From: Streptococcus suis YS56
Lineage (GTDB): Bacteria > Bacillota > Bacilli > Lactobacillales > Streptococcaceae
Assembly: GCF_000440115.1 (NCBI RefSeq)
Contig: NZ_ALMY01000083.1
Span: 1 to 46,551, forward strand
DNA length: 46,551 bases
Direction: 5' to 3'
The notes under the pieces were generated by a model. That model ran no database searches, had not been told where the DNA came from, and was given only the letters and a program-made list of their open reading frames with translations. The position numbers and the translations under genes were made by a program. Positions within the stretch are counted from its first letter, which is position 1. Each line of letters starts with the position of its first letter. Below, piece by piece: positions 1 to 11,008 of this stretch.

Positions 1-11
1 AGGAGATTATC

Positions 12-899
12 ATGGATTATACTATTATTTCTAACTACTTGGATTATTGTAAAACTCATAAACGCTTGAGTACACACACCCTGCGTGCTTATAAAAATGA
101 TTTAATGCAATTTTACAATTCCAATAACGAATGTGTGGTAAGTTATATTGAAGGTTTAACAAATTCAAACTTAAAGACTAGTACTTTACGGAGAAAAATC
201 GCAAGTTTAAAAGTGTTCTATGGCTATCTTCAATTGAAAAATGTTATTACCGACAATCCCTTTGATCAATTACGATTTCAATTTCGAGCAGAAAAAACTT
301 TGCCTAAGACAATCCCTCATGATAGTTTAAAAATCCTATATACCTATCTACAAAAGAAGATTATCTCAGCCAAAACTATTTATCAAAAACAGAAAGCTGA
401 AAGAAATTTGTTAATTGTCTCCTTATTGCTTTCTACCGGCATTCGGATTTCTGAACTGTGTCATATTCGAATCAAAGATATCAATCTAACGGAACAAACA
501 CTCCAAATTCTAGGAAAAGGTAAAAAAGAGCGTATGATTTTTATTGGGGATGAACGAACTTTTCAGTTATTAAAAGCTTATATCACTTATTATTGCAATC
601 ATACAGACGATTTTTTATTTCCCGGAAAATCTCCACAAAAACCACTGACAGAACAAAGTGTTCGCTTGCTTCTAAAAACAGCCAAAACACAAACCAGACT
701 CACTACAACTATTACACCTCATATGTTTCGTCACAGCTTTGCTACGATGTTATTAGATAATGATGTCGATATTCGGTACATCCAGCAGATACTTGGACAC
801 AGTTCTATTTCGATTACTCAGATATATACACACGTATCACAATCAAGACAAAAAGAGATACTAAGTTCCTGTAACCCAATTTCATCTGTCTACACTTAA
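12..899 (+). CDS. Tyrosine recombinase/integrase (XerC/D-like)
   Basis: A 295-residue phage-integrase-family recombinase that would cut and rejoin DNA through a 3'-phosphotyrosine. The N-terminal SAM-like DNA-binding part covers about residues 3-85. The catalytic set is complete: Arg145 in GIRISELC, Lys171 in GKGKKERM, His237 and Arg240 in HMFRH, His263 in LGHSS and Tyr272 in IYTHV. An AGGAG ribosome site at 1-5 fits the ATG at 12. It is the only plus-strand gene in the left 16 kb and faces the two small minus-strand ICE genes. It could be the ICE integrase, a resident XerD-like enzyme of a nested element, or cargo. Its size and architecture are closer to Xer enzymes than to Tn916-type integrases of about 400 residues. 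Confidence 0.9.
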   Translation: MDYTIISNYLDYCKTHKRLSTHTLRAYKNDLMQFYNSNNECVVSYIEGLTNSNLKTSTLRRKIASLKVFYGYLQLKNVITDNPFDQLRFQFRAEKTLPKTIPHDSLKILYTYLQKKIISAKTIYQKQKAERNLLIVSLLLSTGIRISELCHIRIKDINLTEQTLQILGKGKKERMIFIGDERTFQLLKAYITYYCNHTDDFLFPGKSPQKPLTEQSVRLLLKTAKTQTRLTTTITPHMFRHSFATMLLDNDVDIRYIQQILGHSSISITQIYTHVSQSRQKEILSSCNPISSVYT

Positions 900-905
900 T
901 CAAAA

Positions 906-943
906 ACATACAAAAATAAAAGACTACCTAAAATCAGGTAGCC
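906..943 (-). terminator. Rho-independent terminator
   Basis: On the minus strand CTACCT (941-936) pairs with AGGTAG (929-924) across a six-base loop and is followed by TCTTTTATTTTT. It lies just after the last minus-strand gene of the ICE cluster, between the convergent recombinase gene and the 99-residue membrane protein, so it probably ends the helicase operon. Confidence 0.75.
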
Positions 944-1243
944 CTATTTGTATCCCATCATTCTACTTTTCACGATGTCGGTCATAAGTCCAAGCACTAG
1001 CAGAATATTCAAAACAATAAAAAATCCTGTAAAACTCCAAATACCATTGGTGGCTAAATCTTCTGTATAGAGATACCTTTCCGTAAAGAATAGGTAAATT
1101 CCATATATTTCAATAAAGACTAATCCACTGATGAGTCCGATAAGAAATAAAGCACCTGAAACTTTCACAATCCGATAAAGGACAAACAACATCAGTCCTA
1201 TTGCTGCGATAATCAAAAGGCTTTGTAGAATTTGTTCCAACAT
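944..1243 (-). CDS. Small membrane protein of the ICE, unknown function
   Basis: A 99-residue hydrophobic protein with about three membrane segments (residues 5-22, 31-52 and 70-90) and a short basic C-terminus. No catalytic motif is visible. It follows the 99-residue acidic protein by 13 bases, and an AGGAGG-like site in this gap serves its ATG. Proteins of this size and place are standard in Tn5252-type ICEs, where I recall DUF5965/DUF5966 labels; that assignment is from memory. It is the last gene of the helicase operon before the terminator. Its role in transfer or maintenance is unknown. Confidence 0.75.
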   Translation of the reverse strand: MLEQILQSLLIIAAIGLMLFVLYRIVKVSGALFLIGLISGLVFIEIYGIYLFFTERYLYTEDLATNGIWSFTGFFIVLNILLVLGLMTDIVKSRMMGYK

Positions 1244-1256
1244 CTTACACCTCCTT

Positions 1257-1556
1257 CTAGGCTAATTGCTTGCGATAATAGTCAGCCTGTTCCTGGTCAA
1301 GTTCATCAAGTTGGGCAACCAAGTCAAGGTATTCCGCTTTCGTTACCTCATCTAAGCTTGGAAAATCATTCTCACGACTTGTGATGATGAGTTCCAGCTG
1401 TCCAGTGATTTCACGCTTTGAGAAGCTATAATCAAGCGTTTCATCTTCATACTGTTCCTTTAAGCTTTGGTAGTTGCTTCTATCCTCTGGACTTGTAAAG
1501 CCTTGTGCCACCCATTCTTCAAGTTGATAACGCATTTCTTCTAGTGTTTGAGCCAT
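1257..1556 (-). CDS. Small acidic ICE protein, unknown function
   Basis: A 99-residue soluble, acidic, mostly helical protein rich in Glu, Gln and Leu, with no signal peptide or membrane segment. It starts with MAQTLEEMR behind a GGAGAAT ribosome site and lies 70 bases downstream of the end of the methylase/helicase gene, so it is probably co-transcribed with it. It resembles the conserved small ORFs that follow the SNF2 helicase in streptococcal ICEs. No function can be read from the sequence. Confidence 0.7.
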   Translation of the reverse strand: MAQTLEEMRYQLEEWVAQGFTSPEDRSNYQSLKEQYEDETLDYSFSKREITGQLELIITSRENDFPSLDEVTKAEYLDLVAQLDELDQEQADYYRKQLA

Positions 1557-1626
1557 GATCTATTCTCCTTTTGTGATTTCTTGCCTTCATTTTACCGCGT
1601 TCAATATCATTTGTCAGCCTTTTTTC

Positions 1627-2570
1627 TTATATCTCGAGTGCCATTTGTTGCTCCTTTTGTGGTGTTGTATCTTCACTAAACTTGGCCAAAGTCGCATCTA
1701 TCTCCTCAATCTCTGCTTCTTTTTCAACCAAGGGAGCTAAAACATCATACTTAGCCTTTACAAGCTGATAATCTTCTTCCTTGGGAAAAACTTTTTCAAC
1801 TTCTACTTTGGCTACTCGTAGCTTATCTTTTAAATCCTTTACCAGCTCTTGCGTCTTTTCTTGGTCATCTATAATATGGTCAATGGCATTGCTAATCCGT
1901 TGAATGGTTCCCAGGTCTGATTTCAAATCAAGAGCGACTGTATATTGGTTATCACCTACAATCGTTAAAGAGACGGTCTCTGGTAAGGGCTCACTAGGAC
2001 CTCGTGTAGTCATTTTTAAGTCAAATCCTCTAAAGCTTGCAAGTGTTCTGACTTCCTTGGTCTCTGAGCGGTTATAGGTAATGAGTTTTCGCAGATAGTC
2101 CCCTGCTTCTGCACGATTATCCATTTTCTGATTATCAAATCTCATGACAAAATCTTGCGACTTTGTTACCAAAGATTGGGCAATATCTTTATCATATTGA
2201 CTCAACCGTTTTTCCATAATAGGGAGGTGCTTCTCGCAATAGGAAACAGTGTGACGGTATTCATCTTTTGAACGGTTAAAGGCTCGCTTTTGATTTTCTA
2301 ACACTGTCAGTTCATTTTCCAATTCCATTTTGAGTTTGAGATAGGGATTACCAGTGGCTAAAGCCTTAAAGTCTGAGGCGGTCATGGTTTGTTCATCAAT
2401 ATCATCTGCTGATCTCACAGGATCTTTTGAGGTCATAATTTGCGTGATGTACTTGAGCTTATTCTCCTGAGTTTGCCAGAGGTAGTTGTCAAAACTCCCT
2501 TTAGTAATATAGTGATAAATGTCTACTTCTTGGTGCTGGTTTCCCTGACGAATCAGCCGACCATTTCGCT
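1627..2570 (-). CDS. Methylase/SNF2 helicase, 3' exon
   Basis: This is the C-terminal part, about 314 residues, of the giant ICE methylase/helicase, separated from the rest by group II intron 1. The exon opens inside helicase motif VI, reading QRNGRLIRQGNQ, the nucleic-acid- and ATP-contacting arginine motif of SF2 helicases. A long helical coiled-coil tail follows, rich in Glu, Lys and Leu. The first base of the exon is at 2570: the preceding exon ends in C and this one begins AG, so splicing makes the CAG (Gln) codon. An unspliced reading would begin in intron sequence (MYVRFGGEYLENC...), which has no relation to the helicase family. Confidence in the junction comes from exact restoration of motif VI and frame. 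Confidence 0.9.
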
Positions 2571-2631
2571 GTAGGCTAAGTACCCAGCGCCTTACCGTAT
2601 TACTACGGCAGTTTTCCAAATACTCGCCCCC

Positions 2632-2665
2632 GAACCGTACGTACACCTTTCAATGTATACGGCTC
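2632..2665 (-). ncRNA. Group II intron 1 domain V
   Basis: A 34-nucleotide hairpin on the minus strand begins GAGCCGTAT at 2665 and ends GTACGGTTC at 2632. It contains the AGC catalytic triad near its 5' end and a GAAA tetraloop. It is followed by the GGGGGCGAG joining segment and domain VI, which holds a CCGTA/TACGG stem with a GTAA tetraloop (about 2600-2613). This is the signature RNA active site of group II introns. Confidence 0.88.
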
Positions 2666-2678
2666 TCCATTTATAAAC

Positions 2679-4490
2679 TCAATCTAACTTGCCATAATGT
2701 AATTTCTTATGGCAATCTTTACACAATGCTATTGTTTTCCGTTGTCTAGAAATCATCAAACGTTCCCAAAAAGTCTTTTTCTTTAAATCCTTGAGTTTTC
2801 TCACATGATGAATTTCAATGAGACTATTGGTAGCTTGACAGTACTCACAACGGTTTGCTTTTAATCTATCAATTAAATTGGTTCGGCTAAAATATTTTGC
2901 CGTGTTTGGTAAATTATCATTTTCTAGGAAAGATTTCTTTTGACGTTTAAAGCCTCCATTATAGAAATAACGGGTCATTGTATCTCCTTTACGTCCAATA
3001 TACTGTATCCTGAATTGACCATCCTTTTTATATTTACGGATGATGTGAGATTTAGTCGTACGATACTTGGTCGCATAGGTTTTATACATGCTATATTCCA
3101 TAATATACTTAAAGCGATGGAGGATAGAACTGTTGTTAGCGATACAATAATAGTTATAAAAACCTCTTATTTCTGCATTGTAGCGTTCTAAAATCTCTAA
3201 ATCATCACAGTCTTTCATAAAATAACGAGCTGTTGGTTTCCAAACTTCGTGACCTCTATGATATGTCATTTTCATAGCCCCATAGGACAGTAATCTATCT
3301 CGAATCGTTTCAATAGAAACCTCTAAAACCAATCTACCTGTATAATTTCTGACCAATCGTCCTGACGAATCACGTTTGGCTAAATTGGATTGGCGAATGT
3401 ACAGATGATAACCCAGAAACCTCGCTTTATCTCTTGCATTGGTAATCAGGGTTTTCTCTTCAGAGAGTTCCAATTTGAGAACCGTTTCCAAATAGTCCTT
3501 AATGTCTGCTTTAATACGACGAGCGTCCTCTTTACTTCCAATCACACCACAGATAAAATCATCTGCATATCGGGTATAGGTTAGACGCTTAAAACTACTA
3601 TCCATAGGGTCGCTATGAGGAATCAATACTCTTTCTTTTTCTAATTGACGAATACGTTGAATGGCTTCTTGGCGTTGGTTTTCCGTCGAAGTACACTCTA
3701 GTGTTCTTCTTGCTTTTCCCAGTGCAATCTCATTTTGGCGATATTCTGGGGTGCGTTTACGGTATTTCCCTTCACAGAAGTTCTTCACATAATCTGTCAT
3801 ATATTTATCAAACTTATCCAAATAGATATTGGCTAGAATTGGACTGATTATTCCTCCTTGTGGAGTTCCTGAGTAGGTTTTGTAGAATTTCCAATCTTCC
3901 ACATATCCTGCATTGAGAAATTTACGAATCAGGCGTAAGAAACGCTCATCCGTAATTCTTTCTCGTAGAATTTGAATTATCACATCGTGGTTGATATTAT
4001 CAAAAAACGATTTGATATCTCCTTCAATAAACCACTTTACTCCTGTATAGGTTTTCTGAATTTGAGTAAGTGCTGAATGACAGCTTTTATTCGGACGAAA
4101 ACCATGGGAAGAGGATTCAAATTGTCCCTCGTAGATGGATTCCAAAATCATTTTGATAACCTGTTGTAAGAGCTTATCATCAAATGATGGAATACCTAGT
4201 GGACGTGGCTTCCCATTCTTTTTAGGAATATAGGTTCGTCTTGATGGATGTGGCTGATAAGATTCATCTTTCAGGGAATCAATCAATTGGTCAATTCTAG
4301 CCATACTCATACCATCAATCGTCAACTCATCTACTCCAGGTGTCATGTGTCCTGGGTTAGCGTAAATCGTTTGATAGGCAACTAAGTACATTTCTTTGTT
4401 GTAAAGTAAGCGATAAAGTCGCTCAAATTGATAGTTTTTATCTTTACTGTGTTTTGTTAGATTGTTTAACACATTTTGAGGATTTCTCAT
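2679..4490 (-). CDS. ltrA: Group II intron 1 reverse transcriptase/maturase
   Basis: A 603-residue intron-encoded protein that would help the RNA fold and splice and then reverse-transcribe it into a new target. The N-terminal RT fingers carry KKNGKPRPLGIPS and HGFRPNKSCHSAL; the catalytic YADD is at about residues 307-310, and a maturase/thumb region follows. The C-terminal HNH endonuclease has CEYCQ, EIHHVRKL and CKDCHKKLH with all expected Cys and His residues. The ORF looks complete, with no internal stop. It lies in intron domain IV, upstream of domain V. The gene symbol follows the common family label, and the exact intron class was not determined. Confidence 0.95.
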   Translation of the reverse strand: MRNPQNVLNNLTKHSKDKNYQFERLYRLLYNKEMYLVAYQTIYANPGHMTPGVDELTIDGMSMARIDQLIDSLKDESYQPHPSRRTYIPKKNGKPRPLGIPSFDDKLLQQVIKMILESIYEGQFESSSHGFRPNKSCHSALTQIQKTYTGVKWFIEGDIKSFFDNINHDVIIQILRERITDERFLRLIRKFLNAGYVEDWKFYKTYSGTPQGGIISPILANIYLDKFDKYMTDYVKNFCEGKYRKRTPEYRQNEIALGKARRTLECTSTENQRQEAIQRIRQLEKERVLIPHSDPMDSSFKRLTYTRYADDFICGVIGSKEDARRIKADIKDYLETVLKLELSEEKTLITNARDKARFLGYHLYIRQSNLAKRDSSGRLVRNYTGRLVLEVSIETIRDRLLSYGAMKMTYHRGHEVWKPTARYFMKDCDDLEILERYNAEIRGFYNYYCIANNSSILHRFKYIMEYSMYKTYATKYRTTKSHIIRKYKKDGQFRIQYIGRKGDTMTRYFYNGGFKRQKKSFLENDNLPNTAKYFSRTNLIDRLKANRCEYCQATNSLIEIHHVRKLKDLKKKTFWERLMISRQRKTIALCKDCHKKLHYGKLD

Positions 4491-5077
4491 GGTGTCTCAC
4501 ACACCTTCCTTTCCATAATGTTAATGTTATAAACTGTTCCCCTTCGCCATGTACGTGCCATTAACACGCTCGAACTACTACGGGAACTCCGTTACCTTAT
4601 CAAATATTCATAAACCTGATGTTTAATAGCTTTTACAAGCATTTTGACTTAGGTAATCTCCGTTTAGCTGGTATAGTAACATAGCTTGATAATTTCATCG
4701 GATAGGACGTTCATCTGTTTTCATTTACTATGAATACGCTATGGAATCCCTTTGCTTCACTACCTCGAACAGTGATAATGAAGTTCCATAGTATGAGGGT
4801 TTTAGTTATCTTACCTCACAGTCCCGACACAGACCGTTTAGACTATCCTTCAATCAGTTTAGATTTTATCCTTATAATTATCTCAGTAACAACTGTTACA
4901 TTGTCATCTCCTCATTCAGTCGTGATGTGATAACTCATCAACTTATGAGTTTCCCAACGTGCTTTGTTCCCTGATATTTGGTTTCCCTCACAGGTCAGTT
5001 GGGTGATGATAGGCATTAAGGTCACGCCTACTACTTTGCCAAAAAGTAGATTTACTATACCGCCTTTACGGACGCAC
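4491..5077 (-). ncRNA. Group II intron 1, 5' RNA domains I-IV
   Basis: This 587-base stretch has no credible gene. It runs from the intron 5' end (GTGCG at 5077) to the maturase start and should fold as domains I-III and the start of IV. The short ORFs in it lack ribosome sites and have no family resemblance. The exon-binding sites were not assigned with confidence. Confidence 0.8.
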
Positions 5078-8000
5078 GGACAATATCTGAGGGACGCCAA
5101 GGAACATCTAAGTGGTGGACAGCTTTCATGCGTGATTGCACGTTTAGCCCCGTTCCACCTTTTTCAGTCGAAGCCATGAGAATCCGCACTTCACCACTAT
5201 TGACCTTTCGTGAGAGAGAATTTTTCTTCTCATCAGTATTGGCATCATGCACAAAGGCAATTTCTTCTTTGGGTATCCCTCGATCGACTAGTAAGTCCTT
5301 AAGTTCATTGTAGACATCAAAGCCCTCTTCCTTACTTTTAGGGGTTCCGATATCAGAGAAAATCATCTGAGTGGCTTTGTCTTCAGCTCCTTCACGGTAA
5401 ATCCGCTCGACATTATCGACCACTTGAAGGATTTTCTGATTATCCGATAAGGAATAAGCAGGGTCAATCAACCGCATATCAATAGCTAGTTTTCTAGCTT
5501 CCCCGGTTATCTTTAACATATTATCTCTACTTGGGTCAACACTACCTGACTTGATAGCGTCTGAACGCTCTACCAGTTCTTCTAAATAGTATTTCTGAGC
5601 CTCTGTTAATTCACTTTCTACCGCAATAATCTTAGCTTCAGGAACGGGTAAATCAAGCATGTCTGATGTCTGAATATCAGCAGTTTCCTTGTAGATTCGC
5701 ATGAGTTCAGGCAAATTGACAAATTTCTTGAACCGTTTCTTAGGTTGGTATTTATCACCTGTCGGGGCTAGTTCCATAGAGTTTTCGATATTCCCAAAAG
5801 CCCCAACCCATGAGTCAAAATTGGATACCTGATATCGTTCCAAAACATCGGGCTGAATGTAATTCATCATGGTGAAAAGTTCACTGATGGAGTTAGAAAC
5901 TGGTGTTCCTGTCGCAAAAACGACATTTCTATCTCCATGTTCTGCCTGAACTTGTCTCACCTTCATCTCCATATCTACGTTCTTTTTTGAAGTGGTGTTG
6001 GTAATGCCAGCGACATTTCCAAGTCCAGTAATTGGACGAATATTCTTGAAGTGATGAGCCTCATCCACAAAGAGAAAATCAATGCCAAGATTTTCAAATT
6101 CAATAAAGGTATCTCGCTCTAGTTTTTGGAGTTCTTCCAACTGGTGCTCCAATCCCTTAATCGAACGCTCCGCTTCTTTGACCGTATAATCAGAATCACT
6201 TCCTAGTTTGATTTCTCTGAGTTGCTCCAGCTTGTCATTGATATAGGTGACCTGTTTCTCTCGACTCATCGGTATTTTCTCAAATTGTGAATCCCCAATG
6301 ACAATGGCATCATAATCCCCTGTAATAATCCTAGACACAAACTGCTTGCGTTTGGCTTTGGCAAAGTCTTTCTTAGTAGTCACATAGACTTTCTTGGTAG
6401 GGAAAAATTTCATGATTTCTTGACCAAACTGAGCAGTCAGACTAGACGGCACCACATAAAGTGGTTTATGTACCATTCCGAGTTCTTTCAGTTTGAATCC
6501 TGCCCCAAGCATGGTCAAGGTTTTTCCAGACCCCACCTCGTGGGCTAGTAGGGCACGTTTTTCTTCTACAATCCGTTGAATGGCATTCTTTTGGTGAGGA
6601 CGTAAGGAGATATTCTGGGCAAGTCCATCAATGGTTAAATGGCTACCATCATAGGACTTTGATACCGTACGATTATAGAGACTGTTATAGGTGTCTTCAA
6701 TCATCTGTTGGACTTCTGGATATCTTGCTACAAAATCTTGAAAGAGTTCTTGTAGGTGTGTTTCCTTGGCACGCAGAACCGTTGTTTTCTCCACATCCGT
6801 CACATTCTTTTTCTTATCCCCTTCGACAACTTGTTTTGTAATGGTTGGTTGATTGGAATTCAGGAGGTTTTCAAAGATTTTACGACCACTATCATAGCGT
6901 GAAGCAGGGACACCTAGACTCCTATCCGTTGCGTTGGAATAAGTGTAGGCAAACTTTGATTGGTAAGTAATAACTCCATCAATGGGACTGACTTCAAGGA
7001 CAGTCACCACTTCTTGGTCAGAGAGGTCAAAAGCTTTTCCCATAAAGGTTTCTTGGGCAAATTTTCCGTAAACAGACAAGGGAATCCAGCGTGAACCAAT
7101 CCGATAATCAATGTCTGCCAAGGTAATACGTGCTGGTTTAACCGCTTCTAGAAGTCCTGCATAATGCGTCCAGTTAAAGTCACGATTGTCTTGTTTGACG
7201 AGTAGGTACACCACTTCTAACTTGCTAACTACATCACCGGACAGAAAGTCTTGGCGAGAAACATAAGTCAACTCACCTCTCAAATACATTTCTGGATCTG
7301 GCATAATATAGTCCCCTAATTCCTCGATTAAAACTGCCTTAGAATCAACCTGATAAATGGACATCATATAAGCAAAATCAACACCACGACCGTCTGCTAA
7401 ACTGGAATTTAAGGCATCAAGGGCAGTATGTACCTTTTTAACCTCTTTTTCAGGACGCACCAGAGCCTTTTCAAAGGCAAGGGATTTAGTATAGATAACA
7501 GACTTTCCACTTGGATCTAGACTTTCATCTTCCAAACTAGCAAGAAGCGAATACTTATCATCACTATCAAAAAGATTGCGGTTCACTGCACTATTCAAAT
7601 ACCCATAGCGTTTGACAAAGCTATCATAGGTACGATTGAGTTTGCCTAACAAGTGGTTAAAGCTCTCCTTGTCATAATCATAATAGCGTTGAATGGCAAT
7701 AACTTCTTGGTAGGCATTGCCAATATCGACCATTCCTTTGATTCGTGCCACTTCTTTCTCAGACAAAGGAGCTTCATAGAAAACTGTCTTTTTATAATAT
7801 CCCTTAAACTGACCACGTTTGGCTGCATCATCGGTCACATAAACATCCAGAGCAGTGCTATCTGTGACTTCTAAGCTATTAAATCTATCAATCTGTTTTT
7901 GGGAATGTTTGGTGTCCCATGCTTTAAAGTTGCCTTCTTCATCGACATAGTAACTGATTTCTTCCGTCTTGGACCCCACTCGAATGCCTTTATTGTCTCG

Positions 8001-10958
8001 ATAGTAGACCGTAGAACCCTGATAACCAAAACTGTACTGACCTAGATTCTCCCTCATTTCAGCTGGAATGGAGGTATCAATGACTTGTTTGGTCAACACA
8101 TTTGGGTTAATGATGATTTCATTTCTATCAATCTCCCTTGGGGCTTTTACTTGATGTAGAGCAGTTTGAACACTTGCGATGAGGTTGTCACTAGTCCCCT
8201 TAACAGAAAGTGTTCCGCCGTTAAAATTTCTGACCTCATAGGTTCCTAGCACTTGGCTATTGTATTCTCCATCAAAGTAAGGATTGAGCCAAATGCGACT
8301 ATCCTTGTCATAACGAATGGAACCTGAAAAGGCTAGTTCATCTGAAACATATCCCTTGTCCAAGTGTTTCTGAAAGAACAACATATCAGTTGTGACAGTG
8401 GTTCCTGCAATGGCCTTAAAGGCGGTATCAGGCAAGCGAACCCCTCCAAGAAAGTCAGTTGTCTCACGAATATCTTGTAAAATGTTTTCGGTTCGCTTAT
8501 CCATGGTTCCTGTTGAAGAGATAATGGCTACTTGCCCACCATCATGCACCAAATCAAGGGATTTTTTAACAAAATAGTCATGAATCATATAAGGCTTATC
8601 GTACTTGTTATCCGCGATCCGAATATTGGCAAATGGCACATTTGAAATTACCAAATCAAAACTATCATCATTAAAAGCAACTGTCTCAAATCCTTTGACC
8701 TCAATATGGCTATTCGGGTGAAGGTGCTTGGCAATGGCTCCTGTAATGGTATCTAACTCCACACCATACAGCTCACTTTTATCTCTCAAATGTGTTGGCA
8801 TAGCCGCAAAGAAATTCCCTGTTCCCATGGAAGGGTCTAGGATTTTTCCGCCTGTAAAACCATCTCTTTCCAACTTATCCCACATCTGACGGATAAGGGC
8901 AGGGTCTGTGTAATAGGCTGTCAAGGAGGACTGTTTCATATCGGAATACTCTTTATCAGTGACTAAGCATTTCAGTTCTTCTCGTTCCTTAGAAAATTTT
9001 GGATTATAGTCATCAAAGAAATCATTGGCAAGTCCACCCCAGCCTACATACTTGGCAAGGAGTTCTTGTTCACTTGGATTTGCCTGACGGCGTTCCGTTT
9101 CAAGTGTTTTAACCAAACGAATAGCCGCAATGTTTGTCTCAACCTTATCTCTAGCAGTCTTAGGATAAAAGTCCGTCATATCTTCTGGAAAATAAAAGTT
9201 CGTTACTGGAATCTCTGGAATTGATTCGACTACTTCCTCTTCAGGAATTTGACTATCTGATTCTTCAAGATCAGTATCGTTATGACCTTTTTCTGAACCA
9301 TCTGGTTCCAATAGTCCAATACTCTGAACTGGCTCCTCTTCCAGAAATGAAAAAAGGTTTAATTCTTGGTCCGCTTCTTCTATCTCTGTTTGTGGTTCTG
9401 CCATTGGCTGATGAAGTGTCTGACTGACTTCTTCCCAGGTCCTCAAATAAAGAACTGGATTTTGTTCAATGATATCCGAAAAGTCATTGACTAACTCAAT
9501 CCGAATCAAACCGTTCAATCGAGCATCGCTGACCGACACGACCTCAAAGTCCTGTCCCTTATAGGAAACCAATGCCCCCAGAGGGTAAGTGTCCAATACT
9601 CTCTGAACCAGTGGATTTTCCGCAAATTCTTCATCAACCACTACTTTCGTCTCAGCTTTCTCTAGCTTGTTCTTCCAATCTCTGAGGGTTAAATCTGGCT
9701 GATTGCCTTTATCTTTTTCAAATTGCTCCGCGTCTTCTCTGCTAAGTTCTTGGTGTAAAATGGCATAAGCAACCTGTCGCAGCTCTTCAATGGAAAGCTG
9801 GCTACCAAAGAAAAATTCAATTTTTTCATGACTCAATCCCATTTGGAGTAGTTCTGTCACAAGGGCTAGTTGAGTTACAGATGCATTTGGATAGCCACCT
9901 AATAAAGCAAGGTCTGCATTTTTCAAACGAAAACGACCTGCGGCATCCAATAAAATACCGATTTGGTCAGGGTCAAACTGAGATAAATCAATCCCTACCT
10001 GAGTCAATTTTTCTTGATTTTCTACCCTAATGGCTTGTCCAATTTTTTCTAATTCCTTTTCCTCAACTTGAGTCAAGGTCCGTTTCAGCTCATAGAGGCT
10101 GCCATCAGCCTCTAGATAGGTAAGTAACTCTTCTCCTTCAAAGACTGGTGTCATTTCCATTTCAGTGTCAAAATCACCTCGTCTAAAACTTGGGGCTTTG
10201 GAACGTTCATTTCGAATTTGGTCAAAATATGTTAGTATCTCAAATTTACGTCGTAAAGATAACTCTTCATAAGCTGGCAGATGACTTGTTTTTCCTGTTT
10301 GAACGTCTAGTTGAGACAAATCTACATCCAAACTGGCAATAACCAGAGAGCCCTCTTCTCGAAAAGCTATTGCCTGATTTACAGTTACTTCTGACTTATC
10401 AATCATTTCTTCTTGTTCTTGAAAAGTTTCATCAACTCTTGTTTCTAACTCAGGTTGGTAGGTCAAGAGAAACTGTTCAATATCCCGACTGATGCGATCT
10501 GCTAAATTATTGGCGACACGGTACACATTGACCAGATTAGCTCCCTTCCCTTTTTCTAGCAGAGAAGCCGTCGAAATGGTTTGGTAGTGACCATTGGAAT
10601 CCAATAGTTGAAAACGTGTGGCAAGATTGAACATGGCCACTTCAATCACCAAGTCTTTTTCAGACGGCGATAATTTATCAAGTTTTTGGAGACCCTTATG
10701 ACCGAATACTTGAGTATAAGTCAACAGGTCATGAGCAGTATCATAAGGACTAGCCTGTACAAAAGCTGAAACGTCCGTCTCAAAATGAAGTACCTGAACA
10801 GGGCTTTGGACTTCCTTTCTATTCACAATAAATTCTTGGATAAGGCTATCCCAATCCTCATCAAAGTGGTTTGCTTGGTAATACAAAAATGCTTCAAGCA
10901 TGGCTCTGTTACGAGGAATGGTAGCCCGCAACATCTGTAGTAAAACTTCTTGATTCAT
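5078..10958 (-). CDS. Methylase/SNF2-family helicase of the ICE, 5' exon
   Basis: This 5' exon gives 1960 complete codons of a predicted 2274-residue spliced protein. An acidic N-terminal region of about 600 residues comes first. An N6-adenine methylase-like domain follows, with DPSMGTGNFF near residue 704 and a catalytic-type NVPF in DLVISNVPF. A helicase follows with Walker A HEVGSGKTLTM near 1472, DEAHHFKN near 1632 and ATGTPVSNS near 1680. Motif VI is split by intron 1 at 5077/5078; unspliced translation ends after a few intron codons. Such proteins are conserved in Tn5252-type ICEs, where roles in DNA processing or defence evasion are suspected but unproven. It is preceded by the 183-residue unknown and probably shares its transcript. 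Confidence 0.92.
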
Positions 10959-11008
10959 TCGTTCCTCCCATCAAAAAAGAGCTGAGATTCTATTCTCAGC
11001 CCTTCGTT

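Larger units (their letters stand above)
2571..5077 (-). mobile_element. Group II intron 1 (2507 bp) in helicase motif VI
   Basis: The intron runs on the minus strand from GTGCG at 5077-5073 to a terminal AC at 2572-2571, matching the bacterial GUGYG...AY rule. It encodes its own reverse transcriptase/maturase (2679..4490) and has a clear domain V (2632..2665). Joining the flanks turns GATATTGTCC plus AGCGAAATGG into Asp-Ile-Val-Gln-Arg-Asn-Gly, the expected helicase motif VI, and leaves 6825 coding bases, exactly 2275 codons. The intron has the same orientation as its host gene, so the transcript can splice. Insertion in a highly conserved coding motif fits retrohoming to a fixed target. Confidence 0.93.

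Noticed and set aside
1627..2646. A stand-alone 339-residue protein starting MYVRFGG
   Set aside because: Its first residues are translated from intron domains V/VI. The true coding part begins at the splice site at 2570 as the 3' exon of the helicase gene.
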